Both the position numbers and the translations under genes were made by a program. This document shows positions 55,497 to 63,367 of a stretch of DNA of 64,000 bases, in pieces (the stretch's first letter is position 1; every line of letters begins with the position of its first letter). This DNA comes from Weeksella virosa DSM 16922 (GTDB taxonomy: Bacteria > Bacteroidota > Bacteroidia > Flavobacteriales > Weeksellaceae), in assembly GCF_000189415.1 (NCBI RefSeq), contig NC_015144.1:2156001-2220000 (forward strand), in the 5' to 3' direction. Below the pieces are notes generated by a model. The model worked only from the letters and a program-made list of their open reading frames with translations, had not been told where the DNA came from and searched no databases.

Positions 55497-56207
55497 TTAA
55501 TGATTGAAACGTGCAATTTTCAATCGAATCTCATCATAGATCAATCCGAATAGTAAAAAAGCAGCGGCAATTGCCAAAATATTCAATTGTAGCGAAGAAT
55601 ACAAAATTCCACCCAAAAATCCGCCTAAAAAGAAAAAGCTAATAATGGTCAAACGCAATTTGATAGAAGACAAGAGCTTCTTTTTTTGTTCGGGTAATTT
55701 ATAGAAAAACAGCTGCGATAATTCGATGCCCAAATCGGTAAAAAGTCCGGTAAGATGCGTAGTACGAACGGTAGCTTTAGAGATTTTCGTTACCAATGAG
55801 TTCTGTAAACCCATCGTGAAAAGCAATACACAAGCGATGAAATCTGCATGAGTGTAAATTATTTTTTGACCGAAAGTAGCCACCAATAATAAGATAATAC
55901 TTTCGATGATAATCGGTGTACGATAACTTGGCTTGTCGTTGAGTTTAGATATAATTTCTACAATCATATTCGACACGAAGGAGCCTAACAAAAAGAAAAA
56001 AATATAAAGAAAGAAAACTAAACTTCCCCAAAAATTCCAACGGAATACCTCATCAACAAAGAACGCAAAATGTCCCGTTACATTGGTTGTTAACTGTTGT
56101 ATCGATAAAAAACCAGCAACATTCACAATTCCAGCTACAAAAGATAAAAGAGACGCAATACGCATGTTGTGTCTGAAAGTTCTTTTTTTACCGCTGTGTC
56201 TGAACAT
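55497..56207 (-). CDS. DUF1275 (YoaK-type) membrane protein
   Basis: Membrane protein of 236 aa with about six helices. Family signals: LLSFVAGIVNVAGFLSIQQLTTNVTGHF near the start, and FTMGLQNSLVTKISKATVRTTHLTGLFTDLGIEL in the middle. The function of the YoaK family is not established; transport has been proposed. The start ATG at 56207 is followed by a basic stretch. The upstream region carries the AraC-type remnant on the opposite strand. Confidence 0.88.
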   Translation of the reverse strand: MFRHSGKKRTFRHNMRIASLLSFVAGIVNVAGFLSIQQLTTNVTGHFAFFVDEVFRWNFWGSLVFFLYIFFFLLGSFVSNMIVEIISKLNDKPSYRTPIIIESIILLLVATFGQKIIYTHADFIACVLLFTMGLQNSLVTKISKATVRTTHLTGLFTDLGIELSQLFFYKLPEQKKKLLSSIKLRLTIISFFFLGGFLGGILYSSLQLNILAIAAAFLLFGLIYDEIRLKIARFNH

Positions 56208-56381
56208 AAATTTCTATCCTGTTTATTTATAAATTTCTGAACATCAATTTTCTATATCATATGATTTTCTTAGTGGCGAAAAGTCGATAGAAAAACCAAC
56301 GCAAAAGTAATCTTTTTTAGCATTCATTTGTTTCAGAATTTCAACCAAACAAAACCGTATATGTTATAGGTTATATTATAA

Positions 56382-56609
56382 TACTCGATCTACGAAGTTC
56401 AGAATGCTTTTAAGTTTTATTTCAATTGTACCTATAGCCAATACGTTGTAAAAATGCGAATGCTGAAAGCACTTGCTGCAATTCTATTCAGAAATCTCAC
56501 ATTGAAACAAATAGCACACAATAACAACTTTAGCTCATACACAAATATGCATAAGGTATTCTGCTCGTTGAACATACTTCTAAACAACATCCCAAGAATA
56601 CTTTATTAA
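56382..56609 (+). pseudogene. Remnant of an AraC-family regulator (C-terminal HTH)
   Basis: The 56208-56683 gap holds no intact gene, but one plus-strand frame between a TAA at 56379 and a TAA at 56607 reads AFKFYFNCTYSQYVVKMRM, LKALAAILFRN, LTLKQIAHNNNFSSYTN and MHKVF. This follows the AraC pattern: end of helix-turn-helix 1, the linker R-M-x-x-A-x-x-L-L, then second HTH (L-x-x-x-x-I-A ... F-S-S-x-x-x-x-x-x-V-F). The conserved Gly before FSS is Asn, and only the last 70-75 residues are left, without a start codon. It is therefore a decayed fragment. The rest of the gap contributes only upstream sequence for the flanking genes. Confidence 0.55.
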
Positions 56610-56683
56610 CCATGTCCCCTGAGTGTTCGATTATCAAAGAAATTGATGTATCTTTAGGATTATATTTTATAAAACAAAAAACA

Positions 56684-57334
56684 ATGAATGCTCTGATTAT
56701 CGGTGCTACGGGCGCGACAGGAAAAGAATTGGTACAACAACTTCTCGAACATCCAGCGTATTCTTCGATCACTATTTTTGTACGAAAAAATACGTTTAAA
56801 GTGCATCCTAAATTGACCGTTCATTGCATCGACTTCTCGAAACCCGAAAAATGGCAACAATGGGTTGTGGGAGATGTTCTGTTTTCTGCATTGGGCACCA
56901 CGCTGAAAAAAGCAGGTAGTAAAAAAAATCAATGGACGATCGATTTTGACTATCAGTATACCTTTGCTCGGATTGCCAAAGAAAACAAGGTACCGAAATA
57001 TGTATTGGTGTCGGCCAGTAGAGCCAACGAAAACTCGATTTTCTTTTACTCGAAAATGAAAGGTAAACTAGAAAAAGCTGTAGAGCAATTGAAGTTTGAG
57101 CAATGTATTATAGTTCGTCCTCCACTTTTGGTTCGCCCCAACTCTGATCGAAAAGGAGAAAACTTAGCGGTTTATGTGTTGCAATTTATCAATCGCATCG
57201 GTTTACTGCAAAAACAAAAACCACTTCCTACCTATCGTTTGGCACAGGCAATGCTTACTGTAGCCCAAAAAAAATGGCCAGCAGTTCATGTGATAGAAGC
57301 CCACGAAATAGAAGCGATTCTAAGAGAAGTTTAG
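56684..57334 (+). CDS. NAD(P)-binding Rossmann protein (HTATIP2/atypical SDR type)
   Basis: Atypical short-chain dehydrogenase-like protein of 216 aa; ATG 56684 starts at the first strand MNALIIGATGATGKELV with the GxxGxxG dinucleotide motif. Further family segments: VLFSALGTTLKKAGSKKNQW, DFDYQYTFARIAKENKVPKYVLVSA and the YSKMKGKLE active-site-like Y-x-x-x-K. Such proteins bind NADP(H) but their substrates are mostly unknown. Convergent with the DUF4286 gene. No membrane segment. Confidence 0.85.
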   Translation: MNALIIGATGATGKELVQQLLEHPAYSSITIFVRKNTFKVHPKLTVHCIDFSKPEKWQQWVVGDVLFSALGTTLKKAGSKKNQWTIDFDYQYTFARIAKENKVPKYVLVSASRANENSIFFYSKMKGKLEKAVEQLKFEQCIIVRPPLLVRPNSDRKGENLAVYVLQFINRIGLLQKQKPLPTYRLAQAMLTVAQKKWPAVHVIEAHEIEAILREV

Positions 57335-57363
57335 AAAAAAGTGTAGGATATAAAATAAGTAAA

Positions 57364-57393
57364 CAAAAAAATACCCTAAACTTATTTAGGGTA
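57364..57393 (-). terminator. Terminator of the DUF4286 gene
   Basis: ATACCCTAAA at 57370-57379 and TTTAGGGTAT at 57384-57393, loop CTTA; a run of A on the plus strand gives a T tail on the minus strand. Confidence 0.8.
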
Positions 57394-57407
57394 TCGCTAC
57401 AACGTTA

Positions 57408-57728
57408 TTAATTTGATCCGAAATCCTTTATGTGCAACATTTCAGTTTCAAATGAAAGTACTTTCGTACCAAATTTCTTTAGACTTTCTGTTTGCAAATA
57501 TGGCAATATATCTTTTCTAAACTGCATTAATTTCTCTTGGTTTTCACAAAATAATTGCATAGCATACGAGACCGTACCATCTTGTTCGTGCGAGGTAACT
57601 TTGGCAAACCTTCCTTCTGAAAAATGTTTTTTTTCTAAGTAATTTGTAATCTGTTCGTTCTGAAACCATTCTAGCCATTCTTCTTCTACAGCAGCATCTA
57701 CAAAGAATGTGGTATTGTATATAATCAT
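57408..57728 (-). CDS. DUF4286 family protein
   Basis: Protein of 106 aa matching DUF4286: MIIYNTTFFVDAAVEEEWLEWFQNE at the start, then SYAMQLFCENQEKLMQFRKDILP and a C-terminal KFGTKVLSFETEM. Small, cytoplasmic, ferredoxin-like fold expected; function not known. Widespread in Bacteroidota. Monocistronic. Confidence 0.85.
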   Translation of the reverse strand: MIIYNTTFFVDAAVEEEWLEWFQNEQITNYLEKKHFSEGRFAKVTSHEQDGTVSYAMQLFCENQEKLMQFRKDILPYLQTESLKKFGTKVLSFETEMLHIKDFGSN

Positions 57729-57826
57729 GTTTCAAATCATTTGCACAAAGATAAAAAAAATGGATTAATGAAGACTTTTCGAAGTTTTATTATTACTTTA
57801 GGCGAATATTTCATTAAAAATAAAAA

Positions 57827-59209
57827 ATGGACAAGACACAACAATTTATACAAGAAAACAAACAACGTTTTTTGGATGAATTAATTGAACTTTTAAAAAT
57901 CCCATCAATCAGTGCAGATCCTGCATATACACAAGACGTATACGATACCGCAGAGAAAGTTGCCGATTTTCTTACCAAAGCAGGAGCAGATAATGTTAGT
58001 ATCGAAGAAACAGAAGGTTTCCCTGTAGTGTATGGTGATAAAATTATCGATCCAGCTTTGCCAACTGTTTTGGTCTACGGGCATTATGATGTACAGCCTG
58101 CCGACCCAATAGAGTTATGGGAGTCCGGACCATTTGAGCCAGTAATCAAAGAAACAACAATTCACCCAGAAGGTGCAATTTTTGCTCGCGGATCTGCTGA
58201 TGATAAAGGACAATTCTTTATGCATGTAAAAGCATTCGAAGCCATGATAGCGGCAAATGAATTGCCTTGCAATATAAAATTCATGATCGAAGGCGAAGAA
58301 GAAGTAGGTTCGCCTAGTTTGGTGAATTACGTGAAAAATAACCGAGAAAAACTAAAGAATGACGTAATCCTAATTTCAGACACTTCTATCATTTCAAACG
58401 ATCAACCTTCTATCAATGTTGGTTTAAGAGGTTTATCGTATATCGAAGTCGAAGTGAAAGGTGCTGATCGAGATATGCATTCGGGGGTGTATGGTGGAGC
58501 AGTTCCCAATCCGATCAACATTCTATGTTCGATGATCGACAAATTAATAGACGATAAAGGACACATCACAATTCCAGGGTTTTATGATAATATTATCGAA
58601 CCTACTGCAGAAGAAAGAGAAGAATTAGCCAAAATTCCTTTTGATGTAGAAGACTATAAAAAATCTATAGGAATAAAAGATATTCAAGGTGAAGAAGGTT
58701 TCAGTACAATAGAGCGTGCATCTACCCGACCTACGTTAGACGTAAACGGTATTTGGGGTGGTTATATTGGTAAGGGAGCCAAAACAGTTATTCCATCGCA
58801 TGCCTATGCCAAAATTTCTATGCGCTTGGTACCAGGACAGGATCCGGATGATATTACCCAAAAATTTGTCGACTATTTCCCAACCTTAGCACCAAACTCG
58901 GTAGAAGTAAAAGTTATGCCACACCATGGTGGTAAACCTTATCTATTACCAACCTCGCACAAAGGCTTCAAAGCTGCAAAAAAAGCTTTGAGTGAAACGT
59001 TCGAGAAAGAAGCCATTGCCGAACGTGGTGGAGGTTCTATACCGATTGTAGCCTTGTTCGAAGAAGAATTAGGTACAAAATCTGTATTGATGGGATTCGG
59101 CTTGGATTCTGACGTAATCCACTCACCAAATGAACACTATGGTTTATTCAATTTCTACAAAGGAATCGAAACCATCCCTTACTTTTATCAATATTTCGTA
59201 CAAGAATAG
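57827..59209 (+). CDS. M20 family metallodipeptidase
   Basis: Di-zinc dipeptidase of 460 aa, cytoplasmic (no signal). Metal and catalytic motifs: VLVYGHYDVQPADP (His, Asp), ARGSADDKGQ (Asp), MIEGEEEVGSPSL (Glu-Glu), ISDTSI (Asp) and the C-terminal MGFGLDSDVIHSPNEHY (His). The lid/dimerisation domain lies in the middle (about 195-375). It belongs to the carnosinase-like CNDP/DapE-related branch and would complete hydrolysis of dipeptides released by the exported peptidases. Followed by a terminator. Confidence 0.94.
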   Translation: MDKTQQFIQENKQRFLDELIELLKIPSISADPAYTQDVYDTAEKVADFLTKAGADNVSIEETEGFPVVYGDKIIDPALPTVLVYGHYDVQPADPIELWESGPFEPVIKETTIHPEGAIFARGSADDKGQFFMHVKAFEAMIAANELPCNIKFMIEGEEEVGSPSLVNYVKNNREKLKNDVILISDTSIISNDQPSINVGLRGLSYIEVEVKGADRDMHSGVYGGAVPNPINILCSMIDKLIDDKGHITIPGFYDNIIEPTAEEREELAKIPFDVEDYKKSIGIKDIQGEEGFSTIERASTRPTLDVNGIWGGYIGKGAKTVIPSHAYAKISMRLVPGQDPDDITQKFVDYFPTLAPNSVEVKVMPHHGGKPYLLPTSHKGFKAAKKALSETFEKEAIAERGGGSIPIVALFEEELGTKSVLMGFGLDSDVIHSPNEHYGLFNFYKGIETIPYFYQYFVQE

Positions 59210-59220
59210 TTAGAAAACAT

Positions 59221-59252
59221 AAAAACCATCAAAAAAGTTGATGGTTTTTTTC
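59221..59252 (+). terminator. Terminator after the M20 dipeptidase gene
   Basis: AAAAACCATCAA / TTGATGGTTTTT hairpin at 59221-59249, followed by T residues. Confidence 0.85.
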
Positions 59253-59356
59253 TTTATAGACTATTTAATTCTGTTGTATGAGATAAAACTTAATCCAATC
59301 TTAATTTAAACAAAAAAAATAAACTTTAATTTTACATCCAAAAAATTACATCAAAA

Positions 59357-61000
59357 ATGAAATTTCAGAAATTATTTCTTGGATTTATCTTTGCATTTGC
59401 AACTCAATTTACACAAGCGCAAGAAGTTAACCGACCAAAACTTGTTGTCGGAATCGTAGTAGACCAAATGCGTTGGGATTATTTGTACCGTTTTCAGGAT
59501 CGCTACTCGCCTGGTGGCTTCAAACGCTTACTCAACGAAGGGTTTACCTACGAAAATACCTATATCGATTATATCCCAACCTACACAGCCATTGGCCACT
59601 CTTCCATATACACCGGAAGTGTACCTGCTATTCATGGTATTGCAGGAAATGACTTTATCATCCAAGCAACCGGAGAAAGCATGTATTGTACACAAGATGA
59701 TAGTGTAGAAAGTGTTGGTACAACAAACAAAAACGGTAAAATGTCGCCTAGAAATTTACTAGCTTCTACCGTTACAGATCAATTGAAATTAGCAACGAAT
59801 TTCCGTTCGAAAGTTTATGGAATTTCTATCAAAGATCGTGGAGGAATTTTACCTGCCGGACATTTTGGTGATGCAGCATATTGGTTAGATGGTGAGACGG
59901 GAAAATGGATTTCGAGTACCTTCTACATGAAAACCTTACCAAAATGGATTAACCAACTGAATGACAGTAAGTTTGCAGATAAATATTTAAAAGAATGGAA
60001 CACGCTTTATCCTAAAAATACCTATGTCAATACCGACCAAGAAGGATATGAATACAAAGGACTTTTTAAAGGAGAAAAGAAAGCTGACTTTCCGAAAAAT
60101 TTGGCTCAACTAAAGAAGGAGAATGGATACGATTTGATAAAAGTAACGCCCTACGGAAATACAATTACAGCAGAATTAGCTCAAGCCCTTATCGAAAACG
60201 AAAAATTGGGACAGAATAAACCAGGTATTACCGATTTTCTTGCAATAAGTTTTTCTGCTACCGATTACATAGGGCATCATTACTCGATAAACACAACCGA
60301 AATCGAAGATACTTATTTACGTTTGGATCAAGATTTGGCTAAATTCTTTACATTTTTGGATCAAAAAGTAGGGAAAGGAGAATATTTAGTATTCTTAACC
60401 GCTGATCACGGTGCCGCTCACAACCCAAAATATATAACAGACCACAAAGGAAATGGTGGATACTTTCAGTCGAAAGAAACAAGAGATCAACTAAACACGG
60501 CATTAGAACAAGAGTTTGGTGTTAGTAACTTGGTAAGATCATTGACCAATTATCAAGCTCATCTAAATTATCCGATTATCGAAAGTAATAAAATTGATGA
60601 GATAAAATTGAAAGATGCAATTGTGCGTGAGTTACAAAAACACCCGGTAATTTCCTTTGCAGTAGATGTAGAACGAATCGGGATGTATTCTGTACCAAGC
60701 CTACTTAAAGAACGAATTGTCAACGGATACCACAATAAAAGAAGTGGCGCAGTACAATACATTCTAAATCCACAATGGTATAGCGGGAAACAAAACTCTC
60801 CTGGTACTACGCATGGATCATGGAATTCGTACGATTCGCATATACCGTTCGTTATGATGGGTTGGGGAGTAAAACATGGTAAAAGTTATAAGACCGTTAA
60901 CATGACAGACATCGCACCAACTTTGTCTTCTTTACTAAAAATCGAAGCACCTAATGGTAGCATCGGCCAAGCACAGACAGAATCATTTTCTGAACAATAA
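59357..61000 (+). CDS. pafA: PafA-type alkaline phosphatase
   Basis: Periplasmic alkaline phosphatase of 547 aa, related to PafA of Elizabethkingia meningoseptica. Signal peptide ends at TQAQ (residue 22). Nucleophile T77 in PTYTAIGHSS, N98 in GIAGND, and the K159/R161 pair in ISIKDRGG correspond to T79, N100, K162 and R164 of PafA. Metal ligands: DQM near residue 36, SFSATDYIGHHYS and TADHGAAHNP. It hydrolyses phosphate monoesters broadly; PafA homologues provide phosphate without strong repression by phosphate itself. Monocistronic; a terminator follows. Confidence 0.93.
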   Translation: MKFQKLFLGFIFAFATQFTQAQEVNRPKLVVGIVVDQMRWDYLYRFQDRYSPGGFKRLLNEGFTYENTYIDYIPTYTAIGHSSIYTGSVPAIHGIAGNDFIIQATGESMYCTQDDSVESVGTTNKNGKMSPRNLLASTVTDQLKLATNFRSKVYGISIKDRGGILPAGHFGDAAYWLDGETGKWISSTFYMKTLPKWINQLNDSKFADKYLKEWNTLYPKNTYVNTDQEGYEYKGLFKGEKKADFPKNLAQLKKENGYDLIKVTPYGNTITAELAQALIENEKLGQNKPGITDFLAISFSATDYIGHHYSINTTEIEDTYLRLDQDLAKFFTFLDQKVGKGEYLVFLTADHGAAHNPKYITDHKGNGGYFQSKETRDQLNTALEQEFGVSNLVRSLTNYQAHLNYPIIESNKIDEIKLKDAIVRELQKHPVISFAVDVERIGMYSVPSLLKERIVNGYHNKRSGAVQYILNPQWYSGKQNSPGTTHGSWNSYDSHIPFVMMGWGVKHGKSYKTVNMTDIAPTLSSLLKIEAPNGSIGQAQTESFSEQ

Positions 61001-61023
61001 ATAACTTATCTTACGTTATTTTT

Positions 61024-61059
61024 AATACCTTTATTCTCGTAATAAAGGTATTTTTTTTT
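61024..61059 (+). terminator. Terminator after pafA, abutting the next start codon
   Basis: AATACCTTTATT at 61024-61035 and AATAAAGGTATT at 61041-61052, loop CTCGT, nine-T run 61051-61059. The following A is the first base of the next gene. Confidence 0.85.
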
Positions 61060-61893
61060 ATGAATTGTCAACATCCGCTTATCACAACGCAACAATTGCA
61101 AGCAATATTCGATAACGAAAATTTGGTTCTTCTAGATGCAACAATTGATAAAATTGATGCTTCTCTTAAAGATGAAAAATTAGAGCTTATCCCGCACTCA
61201 CTTTTTTTCGATACCGAGAATAGAGCTTCAGAAACCAGCTCTCCTCTCCCACACACATTGACTTCTGTAGAAAATTTTTCTAATTATATAGCAGAATTGG
61301 GCATTCATAAAGATTCGATTATTGTCGTATATGATCGTTGGGGCGTCTATTCTTCTCCGCGAGCTTGGTGGACTTTTAAGGTTTTTGGTTTTGAGAATGT
61401 TTTTGTTTTAGATGGTGGTTTACCTGCCTGGAAAGGTAATCAATTACCAGTGGTTGATGCGTACATAGAAACTAAAAAAACAACTCCAATAACGGTACAA
61501 TTAAACAAAGAATGGATAGCAACTGCAGACAATGTTTTACAGGTTTTAGAAGATGAAAACGTACGTATTGTAGATGCACGTTCTCCTGCTCGTTTTAGGG
61601 GTAAACAAGCAGAACCACGCCCAGGTATAAGAAGTGGACATATCCCAAATGCGTACAATGTGTTTTTTGAAGATATTCTGGATGAAAATTTTTTACAATC
61701 TCCACAAAAAATCAATTTAATTTTCAAGGCTATTGGAGATCCTGAAAATGATTATATTTTTAGTTGTGGTTCGGGAATTACAGCAAGTATTTTGGCTTTG
61801 GCAGCCTATTCTATAGGCTATCATTCTGTAAAAGTGTATGATGGATCTTGGTCAGAATGGGGTGCAAATCCTGATTTACCGATAGAATGTTAG
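61060..61893 (+). CDS. Two-domain sulfurtransferase (mercaptopyruvate type)
   Basis: Tandem rhodanese of 277 aa. The N-terminal inactive domain runs from about 5 to 130 (VVYDRWGVYSSPRAWWTFKVFG), the C-terminal catalytic one from about 150 to 275 with C236 in SCGSGITAS. The CGSG(V/I)TA loop is characteristic of 3-mercaptopyruvate sulfurtransferases, whereas thiosulfate rhodaneses have basic residues there. DARSPARFRG and RSGHIPNAYNV fit. No signal peptide. The start lies one base after the terminator tail of pafA, which leaves no normal ribosome-binding site. It converges on the UMF1 gene with a 2-base gap. Confidence 0.88.
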   Translation: MNCQHPLITTQQLQAIFDNENLVLLDATIDKIDASLKDEKLELIPHSLFFDTENRASETSSPLPHTLTSVENFSNYIAELGIHKDSIIVVYDRWGVYSSPRAWWTFKVFGFENVFVLDGGLPAWKGNQLPVVDAYIETKKTTPITVQLNKEWIATADNVLQVLEDENVRIVDARSPARFRGKQAEPRPGIRSGHIPNAYNVFFEDILDENFLQSPQKINLIFKAIGDPENDYIFSCGSGITASILALAAYSIGYHSVKVYDGSWSEWGANPDLPIEC

Positions 61894-61895
61894 GA

Positions 61896-63185
61896 TTATT
61901 TTTCTGCTTTTTCCATTTTAAAAAATAAAAATATCACCACACTGATCATAAACGATACCCCCATTGCAAGAGCCGATAGTTTCATTCCGCCAGAATATTC
62001 TATCAAAACACCATAAATAACTAATCCGAAGAACAATGCACTTTTCTCGAACACATCATAAAAGCTAAAATAAGTAGTCGTATCATCGGTTTCAGGCAGA
62101 AGTTTAGAATAAGTGCTTCGAGACAAAGGTTGTAACCCGCCCATAATTAGGCCAACCAAAGCGGCCATAAGATAGAATTTCAATTTTACATTCGGATCGT
62201 CTTTACCCATAAAGTACGCAATGAAACAGGTGACAATCCAAATGAATAGAGCTATCAAGATTGTATTTTTGTTTCCTATTTTCCCTGATAGTAGAGAAAA
62301 TAACCAAGCACCTAGTATGGCTTCGATCTGGATTAATAAAATAGTCAAAATTAGCTCATCACTTTCTAAGCCAATTTCTGAACTACCGAACAAGGCTGCC
62401 ATCAAAAAAATCGTTTGCATGGCTAGACTAAAGAAGAAAAATCCTGCTAAATACACCCGCAAATTTCGGTATTGCATCAAATCTCTTAGGGTATTTTTCA
62501 ATTCACGAAAACTGCTTTCTATAATGTTTTTGGGTACTTTTTTATTGTTCTTTTTGTTTGGTAAAACGCGTAAAGCATATTGCGCAAAACCGAACCACCA
62601 AATTCCGGTTATCAAAAACGAAGTTCGTGTAAGTAAAGATTCTTCTTCTTTTGGTCCAAACATGATTATCGCTAGGCAAAACGCCAACAACAATACCGAG
62701 CCTATATATCCGAACATATATCCCCAAGCCGAAACCTTATCCATTTTCTCATAGGAAACTATTTCGGGTAAATAAGCATTATAATATACCAAACTTCCCC
62801 AAAATCCTATACTTGCTGTAATGTTTAGCAACAATCCTAGCCAAATATAATCGGCACTTGAAAAGAAAAACATCCCCATACACGAGAATGATCCCATATA
62901 ACAAAAAAAACGGAGAAATCTGATTTTATCACCTAACAAATCGGCAATGGATGATAAAATAGGTGAGAGAATAATCACAATTAAAAAGGAAATTGCCAAA
63001 GAGAAATTAAATGCTGTTTCGGGCAATAATCCTAAAAATTTTATGGGTTGATCGGTACCCGATAAAGTAATAGCACTGTAATAAACCGGGAAAATTGCCG
63101 ATGCTATCACCAAAGAATGTACAGAGTTTGCCCAATCATAAGAAACCCAGGCTTTTATATATTTCGGATTATCTTTAGGTAACAT
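61896..63185 (-). CDS. UMF1-type MFS transporter
   Basis: Major facilitator family protein of 429 aa with about 12 membrane helices. N-terminal signature KAWVSYDWANSVHSLVIASAIFPVYYSAI, then LSPILSSIADLLGDKIRFLRFF, and in the second half MGGLQPLSRSTYSKLLPETDDTTTYFSFYDVFEK, both typical of the UMF1 (Atg22-like) family. Substrate unknown; yeast Atg22 exports amino acids from the vacuole. Convergent with the sulfurtransferase gene. A terminator-like hairpin lies upstream at 63295. Confidence 0.9.
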   Translation of the reverse strand: MLPKDNPKYIKAWVSYDWANSVHSLVIASAIFPVYYSAITLSGTDQPIKFLGLLPETAFNFSLAISFLIVIILSPILSSIADLLGDKIRFLRFFCYMGSFSCMGMFFFSSADYIWLGLLLNITASIGFWGSLVYYNAYLPEIVSYEKMDKVSAWGYMFGYIGSVLLLAFCLAIIMFGPKEEESLLTRTSFLITGIWWFGFAQYALRVLPNKKNNKKVPKNIIESSFRELKNTLRDLMQYRNLRVYLAGFFFFSLAMQTIFLMAALFGSSEIGLESDELILTILLIQIEAILGAWLFSLLSGKIGNKNTILIALFIWIVTCFIAYFMGKDDPNVKLKFYLMAALVGLIMGGLQPLSRSTYSKLLPETDDTTTYFSFYDVFEKSALFFGLVIYGVLIEYSGGMKLSALAMGVSFMISVVIFLFFKMEKAEK

Positions 63186-63294
63186 AAATAAATAGCTTGA
63201 TAAACTTGATAAATATTATCATCTAAAACTAGTAAAAAAAAACTGATCTTGATAAAAAAATATTTGATTTACCATTGGTTGAATATATCAACAA

Positions 63295-63325
63295 CAAAGA
63301 CTTAAACAGATAGTTTAAGTCTTTG
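63295..63325. terminator. Perfect hairpin between the UMF1 gene and the right-edge gene
   Basis: CAAAGACTTAAAC at 63295-63307 and GTTTAAGTCTTTG at 63313-63325 around loop AGATA. The T tail is poor on both strands, so it may be a weak terminator for the minus-strand gene at 63368. Confidence 0.6.
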
Positions 63326-63367
63326 CTATAAATAATTAAAAACTAATTTTTTACACCGTAAAGAATG

